DNA from: Spisula solida
Taxonomy: Eukaryota > Mollusca > Bivalvia > Venerida > Mactridae
Assembly: GCA_947247005.1 (NCBI GenBank)
Contig: OX365962.1
Span: 2,577,201-2,641,200, forward strand
Direction: 5' to 3'
Length of the DNA: 64,000 nucleotides
Shown here: positions 56,201 to 64,000 of the stretch, in pieces
Layout of the letters: every line of letters begins with the position of its first letter
How positions within the stretch are numbered: the first letter of the stretch is position 1
Notes under the pieces: generated by a model
The model's input: the letters and a program-made list of their open reading frames with translations, nothing else
What the model was told of the DNA's origin: nothing
Databases searched by the model: none
Position numbers and translations under genes: made by a program

Positions 56201-59200
56201 GCAAAATCGCCGGTCATGTTAGAATTCTTAAATAATGTCGGATAGGTCATGGCTCAGGGTTCAAAATTGAACTATAGTACAATGTTAATAATCGAAACCC
56301 GATTCACATACATTCCATTATGAATGCGTATGAATACATGTACTATTTCCTTCCTCAGCGAAACCAACCACAACTACCACCACCACGACAACAACAACGA
56401 AACGAACCACCACGCATGCGCAGCAGGCATCATCTACTGCATCCAGTAATGGTAAGAATTGTTTTATGCTTATTCTTCTACGAGAAGTCTATATTGTCTT
56501 GTATTTCATTGACAGCAATAATCTCCAGCCGACCAAATAACAAACGAGAGATAATGTCTAACACACGAAATATTCCAAAAAGATTATATTAAGTCAGACA
56601 GGGAAGGCAGCACACAACTTAACCAGCCGAGCACAGAAAACATTAAAACACACAAGGCACAATGCCCAACTGAACCAACCGAGCACAGGAACATAAAACA
56701 CATACAAGGCACAATACCCAACTCAACAAGCGCAGATCAGCCCAAGTCCAAGCTGTCGAAAAGTATAAAACATTAATTACTAGCTGAATTACCCAGTTCC
56801 CACAGCAAAACGACTATATGGCCAAGTTTTAGCTGTCAAAAACCTTAACGAAGAAGTGCCCAACACACTACGTACCGAGAAAATTAATCAGCCCTTGTCC
56901 CGACTGTTAAAAAGCTGAATAGAAAAGTTTCAGCAAATAAAAGGCTGAATGCCTACGCTGAATGACCTAGTTACAACAGTATAACTGCTGAACTACAAAG
57001 TTCTAGCTGCCTTTATCCCCAAAAGTTAAGCAACCGTATTAAAACGTTGAAAGGCCGTGTTTCAGCTACAAAAAATCTGAAAGCCCTAGCCGGATGACCT
57101 AGTTACAATACGTAAAAGGTAACCTTCCGAGTCACTCAAAATATGCTGGCATGTCTGGTAACAGCCTAACTTACCCCAGCATTCGTACACTTACCTGCGA
57201 ACCTGATCTGTGACACTTTTTAGTTAGTCGATTGTAACGGATTTAAAAACGCGCCATTGGGGATATGTAGATCTATTACCAGAAAAACAGTCATCTCTTG
57301 TTTTGACATAAATCATATTACTAGTTTTGTCGTCATTTTTACCAAAGGATTAAAACAATCAGAAAGGTGCATTATTACCCTGTGAAACCTACACGTTCCA
57401 CGGTTTCACACGGTAATGGACAAAACGGCACAGCCGCTGAAAAATATTTTATATTTCATTGAAAGCAAATGATTTTCCCCTTAGCTTGGCGTATATTTCA
57501 TAGAAATCGATGAAGAAATAAAAATACCTATGGTTATTTTATTTTCCTAGGTTTACAAATTTCTTCTTGTAACTGTAGCCAAAAGTCACGTGGTATTGCT
57601 ACACTGTGATTGTAGTAAATCATTCGATCTCATCACAGGCTGATCATATTCAACGTCTATTTAATCGGTCGATAAACATGATACTTTCATTTTCTGTCCT
57701 CATGTCTTATCCATGCGATGTTTTCCGCAGTACATTGTGTATATGCTTGTCAAAATGAGAGCATTAAGTAGACCTTTAAGACCTAGTAACGTTAAAACAA
57801 TAAAATATGTTATTTTTTATTCCTTGTACAAAAGCAACATACCCCAGTTTCCGTTAACCATATTAACGCTGCAAGATGAACAGCGCAAACCAAATTCTAG
57901 ACATGTTGCATTGAGGCTCTTCTGGTCTGGGAAATTAGTCATCTCTTTATCATATGACCAGTGTCATAATGCGAGCCATGAATAGAATCAGTAACACTTG
58001 TCTTCTGCTACCGGTGACCGGTATCTACAACATGTCAGGTTGGATGTCTTCGACAAAGATGTACTAGTAAATGACCTTGCCACAGATGCAAATCGAGAAT
58101 TTAGTAACTAACTTTATTTTTAAAAAAATGTACATGTTTGCATGAAATCCAATGGATTCAGATCAATAAATATCTGACCAACAAATATTATGGGGGAACA
58201 ATCTGCTAATGTGGCCAAGACATTAGGTGTTAACATGTCTTTAGTAAACTCCAAAACCCCTGACTCCCTGTAAAAAAGTGGAAGTCATATTGTGCATGTA
58301 TGTTTATATTTCCTGGTTTCAGGTTCACAAGGAAAATCTCAAACCGGAAACCAGTCAGGATCAAAGAATTCGTCATCCAAGTGAGTGAATAAGATCATGA
58401 TTGATATTTTTGTTGTTTAAGGTTATAAACCACTAAATGCATACCTGGACCAGAATACCCAAATAGTCTTTACAGAAGATTCTGTTTGCCTGCAAATAGT
58501 GATATGCCATGACAAAATGGAACTAGACTCATCTTATTGAGTTGAAAGGTATTGTATACATGAAGTTGAATGAGTGGATATATTTCATTTTGAATATTTT
58601 GAGATTTTGGCATATTTGACAAAGCGAAAGTAGAGAAGGTTAAAAACCACATTGGATCGGTCCGCGCGTCTGTAAAAATGTGTCTACCGCCTTTGACGAA
58701 CAAAATCTTTCTTATATTAAACATGACCCCCTATTTGTGTGGCCTTATTTTGTAGCTGAAACCTTCTTCCTTTCAATGAAATAGGTCTGTCAACTGGCCA
58801 TAGCATTTAACATGATATAATCTGGGGCTGACAATTGTCACTTTATATTGAACTAAAGAACAAATTTATTTAGTGGTTTGTGACCTTAACGTAATGAATT
58901 ACACGAAAGTTGGTTTTCCTTGAATGAGATTTTCCCAATAGGTAATCTTCCATGATTCCATGAATTATTGGCATATATAGGATATTATGACATTGATTTA
59001 CCAAGATTTGAATGTATAAGTCCAACCTAGAAACCGAACCATATGACATAATCAAAATTCAGACGTCTTTATTTTAGACAGCAAATAAGCTGTGCACTAT
59101 GGGAAATATTCCATCTGGTGACATATGCGCATGCGCTCTAGTACCATATGCGTAGTGTACATATCGTTTTAAGATTAAAGCCTCATGTACACAAGTGGTA

Positions 59201-62200
59201 CGGTTCTTGGGTGCATTGGAGTCGTAAATCACGGGAAGAATTACCTTTAATGCTTTTCGTCCAAAATGTATTAACCTGACTGAGCTTTCATTGTTACTAT
59301 TCTTCATTATATGTCATAGCTTATTTCCTATTGTCCTTAAATGTCCTTTTTGTATCAATGACCATGTGTAGTCCAAATTAAGGTCCAAAATTGGTTGTAT
59401 ATAAGATAACATGCTACGAATAGCTTAATCTTACTAACTATGTGATTGGTTGAATATATTTGTGACTGTTTTAATATTATTATATATGGTCAGTGATTGG
59501 ATGACGTGCATGTGATTGAAAACGTGGAGTGTGATTGGTTGAAATTAATGAAACGTGTATTGTTATTGGTTGAAATTAATAAAACGTGTATTGCGATTTG
59601 TTGCAATTAATGAAACGTGTATTGTGATTGGTTCAAATTTATGAAACGTATATTGTGATTGGTTGAAATTAATGAAACGTGTATTATGATTGGTTGAAAT
59701 TAATGAAACGTGTATGTGATTGGTTAATTCTTCCTACAGCTGGCAGCAAGGTCCATTATTCGAGTATGAATCTACTTCTACAGTCACAACAGAAGGCACC
59801 AAGGAGACGACCGTCACTACCAACATCACAAAAGCTGACGGTGTTGAAGTGAATAGAACGATAGAAACCACGGTAACAAGGCATGGCCAAACCGTAGGTC
59901 ACAATGTGAAAGGTAATACCCTTGATTCTCGTATCCTCGTGCTTTCTCGTATTTTCCGGCAAGCATCAAAACTTCGTTTCTGAGTTATAATTTTGAATCA
60001 TTTTGATAGAGTTAACAGATATTAGTTGATTTCCACAAAAATTGCATCAGATTTGTGGAAAAAAACGAAAATTTCGAAAACAAAAAAGGTGAACATTTCT
60101 CAAAAGGGAAACAACCCATATTATTCATGCTAAAACTTTTTTGACTGGTTTTCAACCACAAATGAGACTTTACACGTGTGACTGAAGGACAGTACTACAA
60201 ATTGGGCCCCATATAAAGTTTGTAAGAGAACCAGTCCAGACACAACACGAAAAAAACCGGAAATACGAGAAAGTGCTCTTGAATTCAGATTATTGAGGTC
60301 ACGTGATATGATGCTAAAATAGACAATACAAGTTATTTTGTTTTGTATTTTTGTTGATTGCATGTTTTGCTTAAGTGGTTAAATCATATTTTCCTCAAAT
60401 ATAAATAACTCAAAAAGTTTTTAAAACGCTTTTAAAATATTTTAAAAATATTGTTTGTGCTTAGAAGCCAGGAACAGCAGGATTCATGTAGTCCAAGGAA
60501 GATAACTCTAGCTGTGTTTGTTGTAGATAAGGGTTCCATTAATAATATAAAGAACTGCGCTTCACTGCCTATATAATGTAGAGAAGAACTTTTGTTTGTG
60601 TGTTTTGAAAAAGGCTCAGGCCGAAACGTCGATAAATGAAGAGTTATGAGTGGTTAGTTTTTATTAACAATTTCCTATGGAATAAAATCATAGTTATAAT
60701 GTCGATATACAGGGTGTTAAACAAGTTCGTTCTCAACGTTTGAGTTTCAATATTTTATTTTTTGTAACCTCAGATATTTTCAGATTGAATCCAGAGGGGG
60801 TCTACCATTGTTCTAATCTCTCCGGCATTACATGAAGCTATTAGAGTAAGAAATTAACATTGTCTACTGAGTACGTAGCTCAAATAAAACTGTATATGAA
60901 TTCAAATTTTGAGAACAAACTTTTTTAACACCCTGTATATTGTGTCTATTGCAGTGATAGAGAATAACGCCTCACATGCTGGATGGCACGGGGGACACAA
61001 CAGTTCCTCCTCGTCATACGGTGGTAACAACTCCTCGTCAAGTACATCAACAACACATACTGGTGGACACGGGGGATCAGGTATAGATTTAGCAAATATA
61101 TTTTAGTTTTGCGTGATACACCTGTGTTTTAGAGTTTATAAGCGTATGAGTTAATCACGAAGGCCGTATGCGTATAATTTACGCATTCCAATTGATACAT
61201 GCAATTAATGTTTGTAAAATATATAAGTCTAGTTAAATAAATGATGAATCCGGCATGTATTATATTCAATGTGATGTTCAATCTGGACGAATCGTCTGGT
61301 GTTATACATAATACCACCATCGTTAATCCCTGCGTTTTGTTTTAAGCCCGATGAACATTATATATCCGTCTTACGGAGACTACCAATCAAATTATCCTGA
61401 CACAAGACACACCAGCAGTTACCTCTAACAGTCCTCATATGAAGAGATATTATACAAGTACCACTTAAACAAATTTGGTATGTCACGGCCTGGATTCGAA
61501 CCGACAGCCCTCCGTGTCCGAGGTGGACGCTCAAACTACTCGACCCGAACCCGCAACAGTCCGTCCCGGGCGGACGCTCAAACTACTCGGCCACGGTAAC
61601 GGTCCGTCTTATGTGACTTACAGAAAAGTATAACGCCCAACATTTATAATGGTAGTTTTCACACTAACAAGTCTAATTCCTTCTCCCTGCGTTTGCCATT
61701 CTCTATCACAAAACATCATCAACGACACAACCACCGTTGAAATTGTCTTAGTTTTGAGTCGGTCTTATCATGAAGGAGGTTTTGTAGTTATAGTCCAGTC
61801 AGGATAAAAATACAGTGACGCAGCGGTCGAGTCCACTATAACGGTGTAAAACCGATCATAAAGGCTTTTTTCATTTTATGTACTAGTGTTCGTGTTCAAC
61901 TGTTTATTGTTGAGGATCTCATGGAAGATTGCCATTTAATTTAATTGTCAAATGAGTTTCCTCGTAAAATAAAGTCTTTATTATTATTATTATAAAGGCT
62001 TATATTGTACAAACAACTAAACTTTCAATGCTAAACTAACATACTAAATTTCCCTCTACCTGTTTAGACAATGGTTGTGATTTTTGCGTACACATAAACT
62101 GCAACATCACTGTCACAATATCCTAACTGGACTATAGGTTTAAATTATAATATTATGTTGTTTTAACTCACACTAGGTCACAATACTAACAGCAACAGTA

Positions 62201-62359
62201 GTTCTAGCAACACAGGAAGTAATTCCACCAGTAGTACTAATACCTCCGGATCGAAGAGCTCTGGATCGAACTCAACCAGTGGGGCGAATAATACGGGTAC
62301 GAATGGTTCAGGGACGAATTCGAGTACAAGCCATTCATCTTCCTCGTCGTCTCAGTCAG
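50211..62359 (+). CDS. Secreted low-complexity protein (Cys-rich, then Thr-rich, then Ser/Asn/Gly/His-rich), 8 exons, 3' end outside
   Basis: Gene-level entry. Exons 50211-50253, 52653-52751, 55209-55430, 56359-56451, 58323-58380, 59740-59912, 60955-61080 and 62177-62359 join to 997 coding bases without a stop, all with AG/GT sites and consistent phase. The order is signal peptide, a short Cys-rich segment with CxxCxxC, a Pro/Thr segment with CDC and (T)n-K-[SA]-P repeats, a Gln/Ser/Gly linker, a Thr-rich segment with NxT sites, then His/Gly/Ser and Asn/Ser/Thr/Gly repeats. I know no family with this order. Mollusc shell-matrix, byssal, mucus or adhesive proteins have such compositions, so an extracellular structural role is inference. 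The last exon ends in phase 1, so the gene continues beyond 64000. Confidence 0.85.
50317..50729. mobile_element. MITE-B copy 4 (413 bp) in intron 1
   Basis: CAGTGTAGCAATACCACGTG to CACGTGGTATTGCTACACTG; no clear 5-bp duplication (ACATT against AACTA), so it may be older or rearranged. With copy 3 it brackets the promoter and exon 1. The rest of intron 1 to 51836 shows only AT-rich DNA. Confidence 0.92.
51837..52094. mobile_element. MITE-C copy 3, 258 bp
   Basis: CAGGCCCCGATCTCCCGAAA to CTTCGGGAGATTGGGGCCCTG, in intron 1. Confidence 0.87.
52346..52640. repeat. 30-bp minisatellite, about 10 copies, ending at the exon 2 acceptor
   Basis: The unit is TCTCATTTTCTAAGGGGTCA plus CTTTCACATA. The last unit runs into the acceptor of exon 2 (CATGTTATTTTAG|ATGCAG), so each copy holds a pyrimidine run and a possible branch site (TTCTAAG). 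Confidence 0.93.
52653..52751 (+). CDS. Exon 2: short Cys-rich segment
   Basis: 33 codons, phase 1-1. [20 protein letters not shown] then [10 protein letters not shown] gives a C-x8-C-x2-C-x2-C pattern at the mature N-terminus. Acceptor and donor (GAAAG|GTAAAA) are canonical. Domain unknown. Confidence 0.8.
52955..53905. repeat. 31-bp minisatellite, about 30 copies
   Basis: Unit TTTCACGACCTTTGCGTGCA plus ACATGATTGTA, in intron 2. Larger blocks (about 280-bp) are repeated again, a higher-order structure. Short ORFs of 61 codons are periodic artefacts. Confidence 0.95.
53985..54470. repeat. 29-bp minisatellite, about 16 copies, related to the 31-bp array
   Basis: The unit CCTCAAACTTTGCGTACATT plus ATGCGTATA shares CTTTGCGT-CA-ATG-GTAT with the preceding array, so both probably came from one ancestor that diverged before separate expansion. 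Not coding. Confidence 0.95.
55050..55188. repeat. ~139-bp palindrome upstream of exon 3
   Basis: TGTTGATTTTTGGTG, TTTATTTCAC and GTGATCACAGAAAAT are paired with ATTTTCTGTGATCAC, GTGAAATAAA and ACACCAAAAACAACA. A foldback element ending about 20 bp before the exon 3 acceptor. Confidence 0.75.
55209..55430 (+). CDS. Exon 3: Pro/Thr-rich mucin-like segment
   Basis: 74 codons, phase 1-1, acceptor GTATTTTAG|TGAATA, donor [42 protein letters not shown], then repeated [10 protein letters not shown] / K-AP blocks. Thr-Pro-Lys repeats of this kind are usually heavily O-glycosylated. Three Cys may pair with those of exon 2. Confidence 0.88.
55690..56358. other. Intron 3, with diverged transposon sequence
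   Basis: Several TGACGTCAT palindromes (about 55760-55790, 56080) and a 90-codon frame in repeat-like DNA. No domain recognised. Confidence 0.35.
56359..56451 (+). CDS. Exon 4: poly-Thr segment
   Basis: 31 codons, phase 1-1, acceptor TTCCTCAG|CGAAAC, donor AGTAATG|GTAAGA. AKP followed by eleven Thr, [18 protein letters not shown]. Codons are mixed (ACA, ACC, ACG, ACT), so selection on the peptide is more likely than a simple triplet expansion. Confidence 0.85.
56580..57125. mobile_element. Second copy of the dispersed element at 36500-37330
   Basis: Same order of phrases, with only about two units of the 53-bp repeat. In intron 4. Confidence 0.8.
57373..57606. mobile_element. MITE-B copy 5, half element
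   Basis: Starts in the central hairpin (ACCCTGTGAAACC) and runs to the intact end CACGTGGTATTGCTACACTG. The left half is missing. In intron 4. Confidence 0.88.
57607..58322. other. Remainder of intron 4, nothing recognised
   Basis: A 90-codon plus frame (57713-57985) has no splice support and no known domain. No clear repeat boundaries were seen. Confidence 0.35.
58323..58380 (+). CDS. Exon 5: Gln/Ser/Gly-rich linker
   Basis: 58 nt, phase 1 to 2, acceptor CTGGTTTCAG|GTTCAC, donor [31 protein letters not shown]. It is the only exon that changes phase, and exon 6 restores it, which supports the model. Confidence 0.75.
58591..58882. repeat. Second copy of the dispersed repeat at 43427-43725
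   Basis: Same phrases in the same order and strand, in intron 5. No coding sense. Confidence 0.75.
59495..59728. repeat. ~31-bp minisatellite with GTGATTGGTTG, ending at the exon 6 acceptor
   Basis: Unit GTGATTGGTTGAAATTAATG plus AAACGTGTATT, about 7 copies. The last unit (GTGATTGGTTAATTCTTCCTACAG) merges with the acceptor of exon 6. It carries ATTGG in every unit, like the arrays near exons 8 and 9 of the minus-strand gene. Confidence 0.92.
59740..59912 (+). CDS. Exon 6: Thr-rich segment with N-glycosylation sites
   Basis: 173 nt, phase 2 to 1, acceptor TTCCTACAG|CTGGCA, donor [30 protein letters not shown], then [20 protein letters not shown] and [16 protein letters not shown]. Alternating T-V-T and charged residues suggest extended beta structure. 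Two N-x-T sites. Confidence 0.87.
60708..60937. mobile_element. Mariner-type MITE ending 17 bp before exon 7
   Basis: TACAGGGTGTTAAACAAGTT and TTGAGAAC/GTTCTCAA arms, right end AACTTTTTTAACACCCTGTA, TA-flanked. The ACAGGGTGT ends and TA target fit mariner-like elements. Its right end supplies part of the pyrimidine-rich tract of the exon 7 acceptor. Confidence 0.78.
60955..61080 (+). CDS. Exon 7: His/Gly/Ser-rich segment
   Basis: 42 codons, phase 1-1, acceptor TCTATTGCAG|TGATAG, donor [32 protein letters not shown], then [20 protein letters not shown]. The GHGG/WHGGH motifs could bind metal; inference only. Confidence 0.87.
61081..61788. other. First part of intron 7, nothing firmly recognised
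   Basis: Near 61490-61610 two copies of a phrase with GTCCG-GG-CGGACGCTCAAACTACTCG follow GGATTCGAACC, a B-box-like word. Probably a tRNA-derived SINE piece. Confidence 0.35.
61789..62136. mobile_element. MITE-A copy 5, split by a LINE 3'-end insertion
   Basis: MITE ends TATAGTCCAGTCAGGATA and TATCCTAACTGGACTATA are intact. At 61868-61991 an inserted 124 bp ends in ATAAAGTCTTTATTATTATT, a (TTA)n tail typical of LINE 3' ends. It is flanked by a 10-bp target duplication ATAAAGGCTT at 61858-61867 and 61992-62001. Confidence 0.85.
62177..62359 (+). CDS. Exon 8: Asn/Ser/Thr/Gly-rich repeats
   Basis: 61 codons, phase 1-1, acceptor CACACTAG|GTCACA, donor [33 protein letters not shown], then [20 protein letters not shown] and a Ser run. 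The codon mix (AGT, AGC, TCT, TCA, TCG) argues against slippage alone. Many N-x-S/T sites. Confidence 0.87.
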
Positions 62360-62367
62360 GTAAGACT

Positions 62368-62755
62368 TGTCAGTGTGTGTGTGTGTGTGTGTGTTGGTGT
62401 GCGTGTGCGTATGCGTGAGCGTGTGCGCTTGTGTGTGTGTATGTGCGAATGTTTGCCCGTGCGTGTTTGGGTGTGTGTGTGTGTCCGTCAGTGCATGCAT
62501 GTTCGTGTGTGTGTGTCCGTCAGTGTGTGCGTGTTTGGATGCGTGTGTGTGTGTCCGTCCGTGTGTGCGTGTTTGGTTGCGTGTGTTGATGTCCGTTCGT
62601 GTGTGCGTGCTTGGATACGTGTGTGTGTGTGTGTGTGTGTGTATGCGTCCGTCCGTCCGCGCGTGTTTGGATGCGTGTGTGTGTGCGTCCGTCCGTCCGT
62701 GTGTGCGTGTTTGGATGCGTGTGTGCGTGTGTGCGTGTTTTCGTCAGTGTGTACC
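62368..62755. repeat. GT-rich microsatellite with ~33-bp secondary period, just after the exon 8 donor
   Basis: (GT)n broken by GCGTGTTTGGATGCGTG and GTCCGTCCGTGTG blocks, starting about 10 bp past the donor. The open frames on both strands (up to 159 codons, CVCVCV) are artefacts. From 62756 to 64000 I see no exon, only AT-rich intron. Confidence 0.9.
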
Positions 62756-64000
62756 TGATTCGTGCGTGCGAACAAAATTACGCCCACCAGTGCGAGCATG
62801 CTCACGTTCCATGGTAAAAAGATAACAATTATCTATCTGTCAATATATAATTATAATGTCTACCACAGCGGGAAACTAGATGAATAAGATCTTAAACTAT
62901 CAAAATACTTTATTGAGCAACTGCCATGTGATTGAAGGGAGGTAACCCCAATATTATATGGAAATTAAGAAAATACCGGTTAGCGAACTTGAGTCTTGGC
63001 AAGTGTGAAAATGATGTATTTTTCTAATTTAACGGGATTTCATTCAAACGGATTATAAATGCTTCCTACAAATTCATTGTCATTGATAATCAAAATTTAT
63101 GAAACTTTGAATAAAAATCATCATTTAAGATATGTACGCGCTGAGTAATTGATCGGCCTGTAACGTATCAATTGCTTACTTCCTAGTAATTGGACGCTTT
63201 CAAATTCAGAACAAAACAGAAATCGAGCTATTAACAATATTTTAAAACCGATTTTGAGAAGTGTCGTTCATAGACCCCCAAAACCAACAACAGGCTAGCG
63301 ACAGTTGCCTACAATACATTTGTATATTAATAACTTCACAATTTACGAGCAAAATCCTTATATATACAGTACCCACCAAAAATAAGTGTACAGATGCAAA
63401 ATTAAACTTGGTTCAATTATTTCATTATCTGTTTATCAGACGGTCACAATTATACTAGATTTTGAATTTACAGTTACTCAACGAGTCAAAAAAGTGATAG
63501 AAGTAATAAAAACGACGATTTTCTGAATTAAGATAACCATGTGATCCAAAAGCCGAATTTTCCATCTTTTTATGACAAAGTTACCTTTCAAGCCGGACAA
63601 AAATACCATGTTTTATACCTAGGGTGCCAACCAATGTATGGTCTTTACACTTAACAAACAAACAAACAATTTTCCTTGTCTTCAATTTAACGTCATATGT
63701 ATTATATATCTTTATTTACAAACTCGGCACGTACGTGCCTTTGGTAATACAACACAAAACAGCACAAAGACATTCAATACATACATACTCCCATACATGC
63801 AAGAACATTCATATAAATACATACAAACAAAAAAGTACATGGAAACAAACAAAATTAAATGTTGGTCGGTAAATACAATTACATACCGTGGTTGGTTATA
63901 AAGACTTTAAAAGAGGAAATTTTATTTAATGATTGAGATTTTTCAACTGTATATTTCTAATAGCAAAGGCTTCTCTTAAAAAATAGCAATTTTATATAAA

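Noticed and set aside
62279..62825. ORFs of 105-159 codons on both strands rich in Cys-Val or His-Thr
   Set aside because: GT-rich microsatellite; only the first part (62279-62359) belongs to exon 8, which ends at a clear donor.

Overview
The window looks like animal nuclear DNA, most likely from a mollusc or another lophotrochozoan. It is AT-rich and intron-rich, with short phase-1 exons separated by kilobases of transposon debris and minisatellites. There are no operons or long bacterial-type ORFs. A C1q-domain gene relic of the type expanded in bivalves and a secreted Thr/Ser/Asn/Gly-rich protein fit a mollusc, but species cannot be fixed from this sequence.

Layout: (1) Minus strand, 29289 down to 2393: a 14-exon secreted gene. 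It encodes a signal peptide, a small linker exon, eight CCP/sushi domains (one with a mucin-like Thr-rich insertion) and one von Willebrand factor A (VWA) domain with a complete MIDAS motif. It probably continues left of the window or ends at a small doubtful exon near 2113-2165. (2) Minus strand, 35700 down to 33551: a broken C1q-domain gene with two frame disruptions, cut twice by the same ~421-bp foldback MITE. Each insertion has a perfect 5-bp target duplication. (3) 36-50 kb: intergenic repeats with no recognised gene. (4) Plus strand, from 50211 past the right edge: a TATA-promoted gene with eight exons seen. It encodes a secreted, low-complexity Cys-rich then Thr-rich then Ser/Asn/Gly/His-rich protein of unknown function.

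Exon models rest on canonical AG/GT sites and consistent reading phase across every junction (mostly 1-1), plus CCP, VWA and C1q motifs. Neither real gene has a complete 3' end in view. Both encode secreted proteins with Thr-rich stretches, so an extracellular-matrix, shell-matrix or immune-recognition role is plausible but is inference.

The most unusual feature is the relation between minisatellites and splice sites. Two arrays in the VWA/CCP gene are built from units spanning an authentic exon-intron boundary: 11 extra copies of the VWA exon acceptor and four extra copies of the signal-peptide exon donor. Several other arrays in both genes end within tens of bases of a splice site. Five copies of the C1q-disrupting MITE family lie in the window, two of them bracketing the core promoter of the plus-strand gene. 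No authentic tRNA, rRNA or CRISPR array was found; the tRNA-like sequences are SINE heads.
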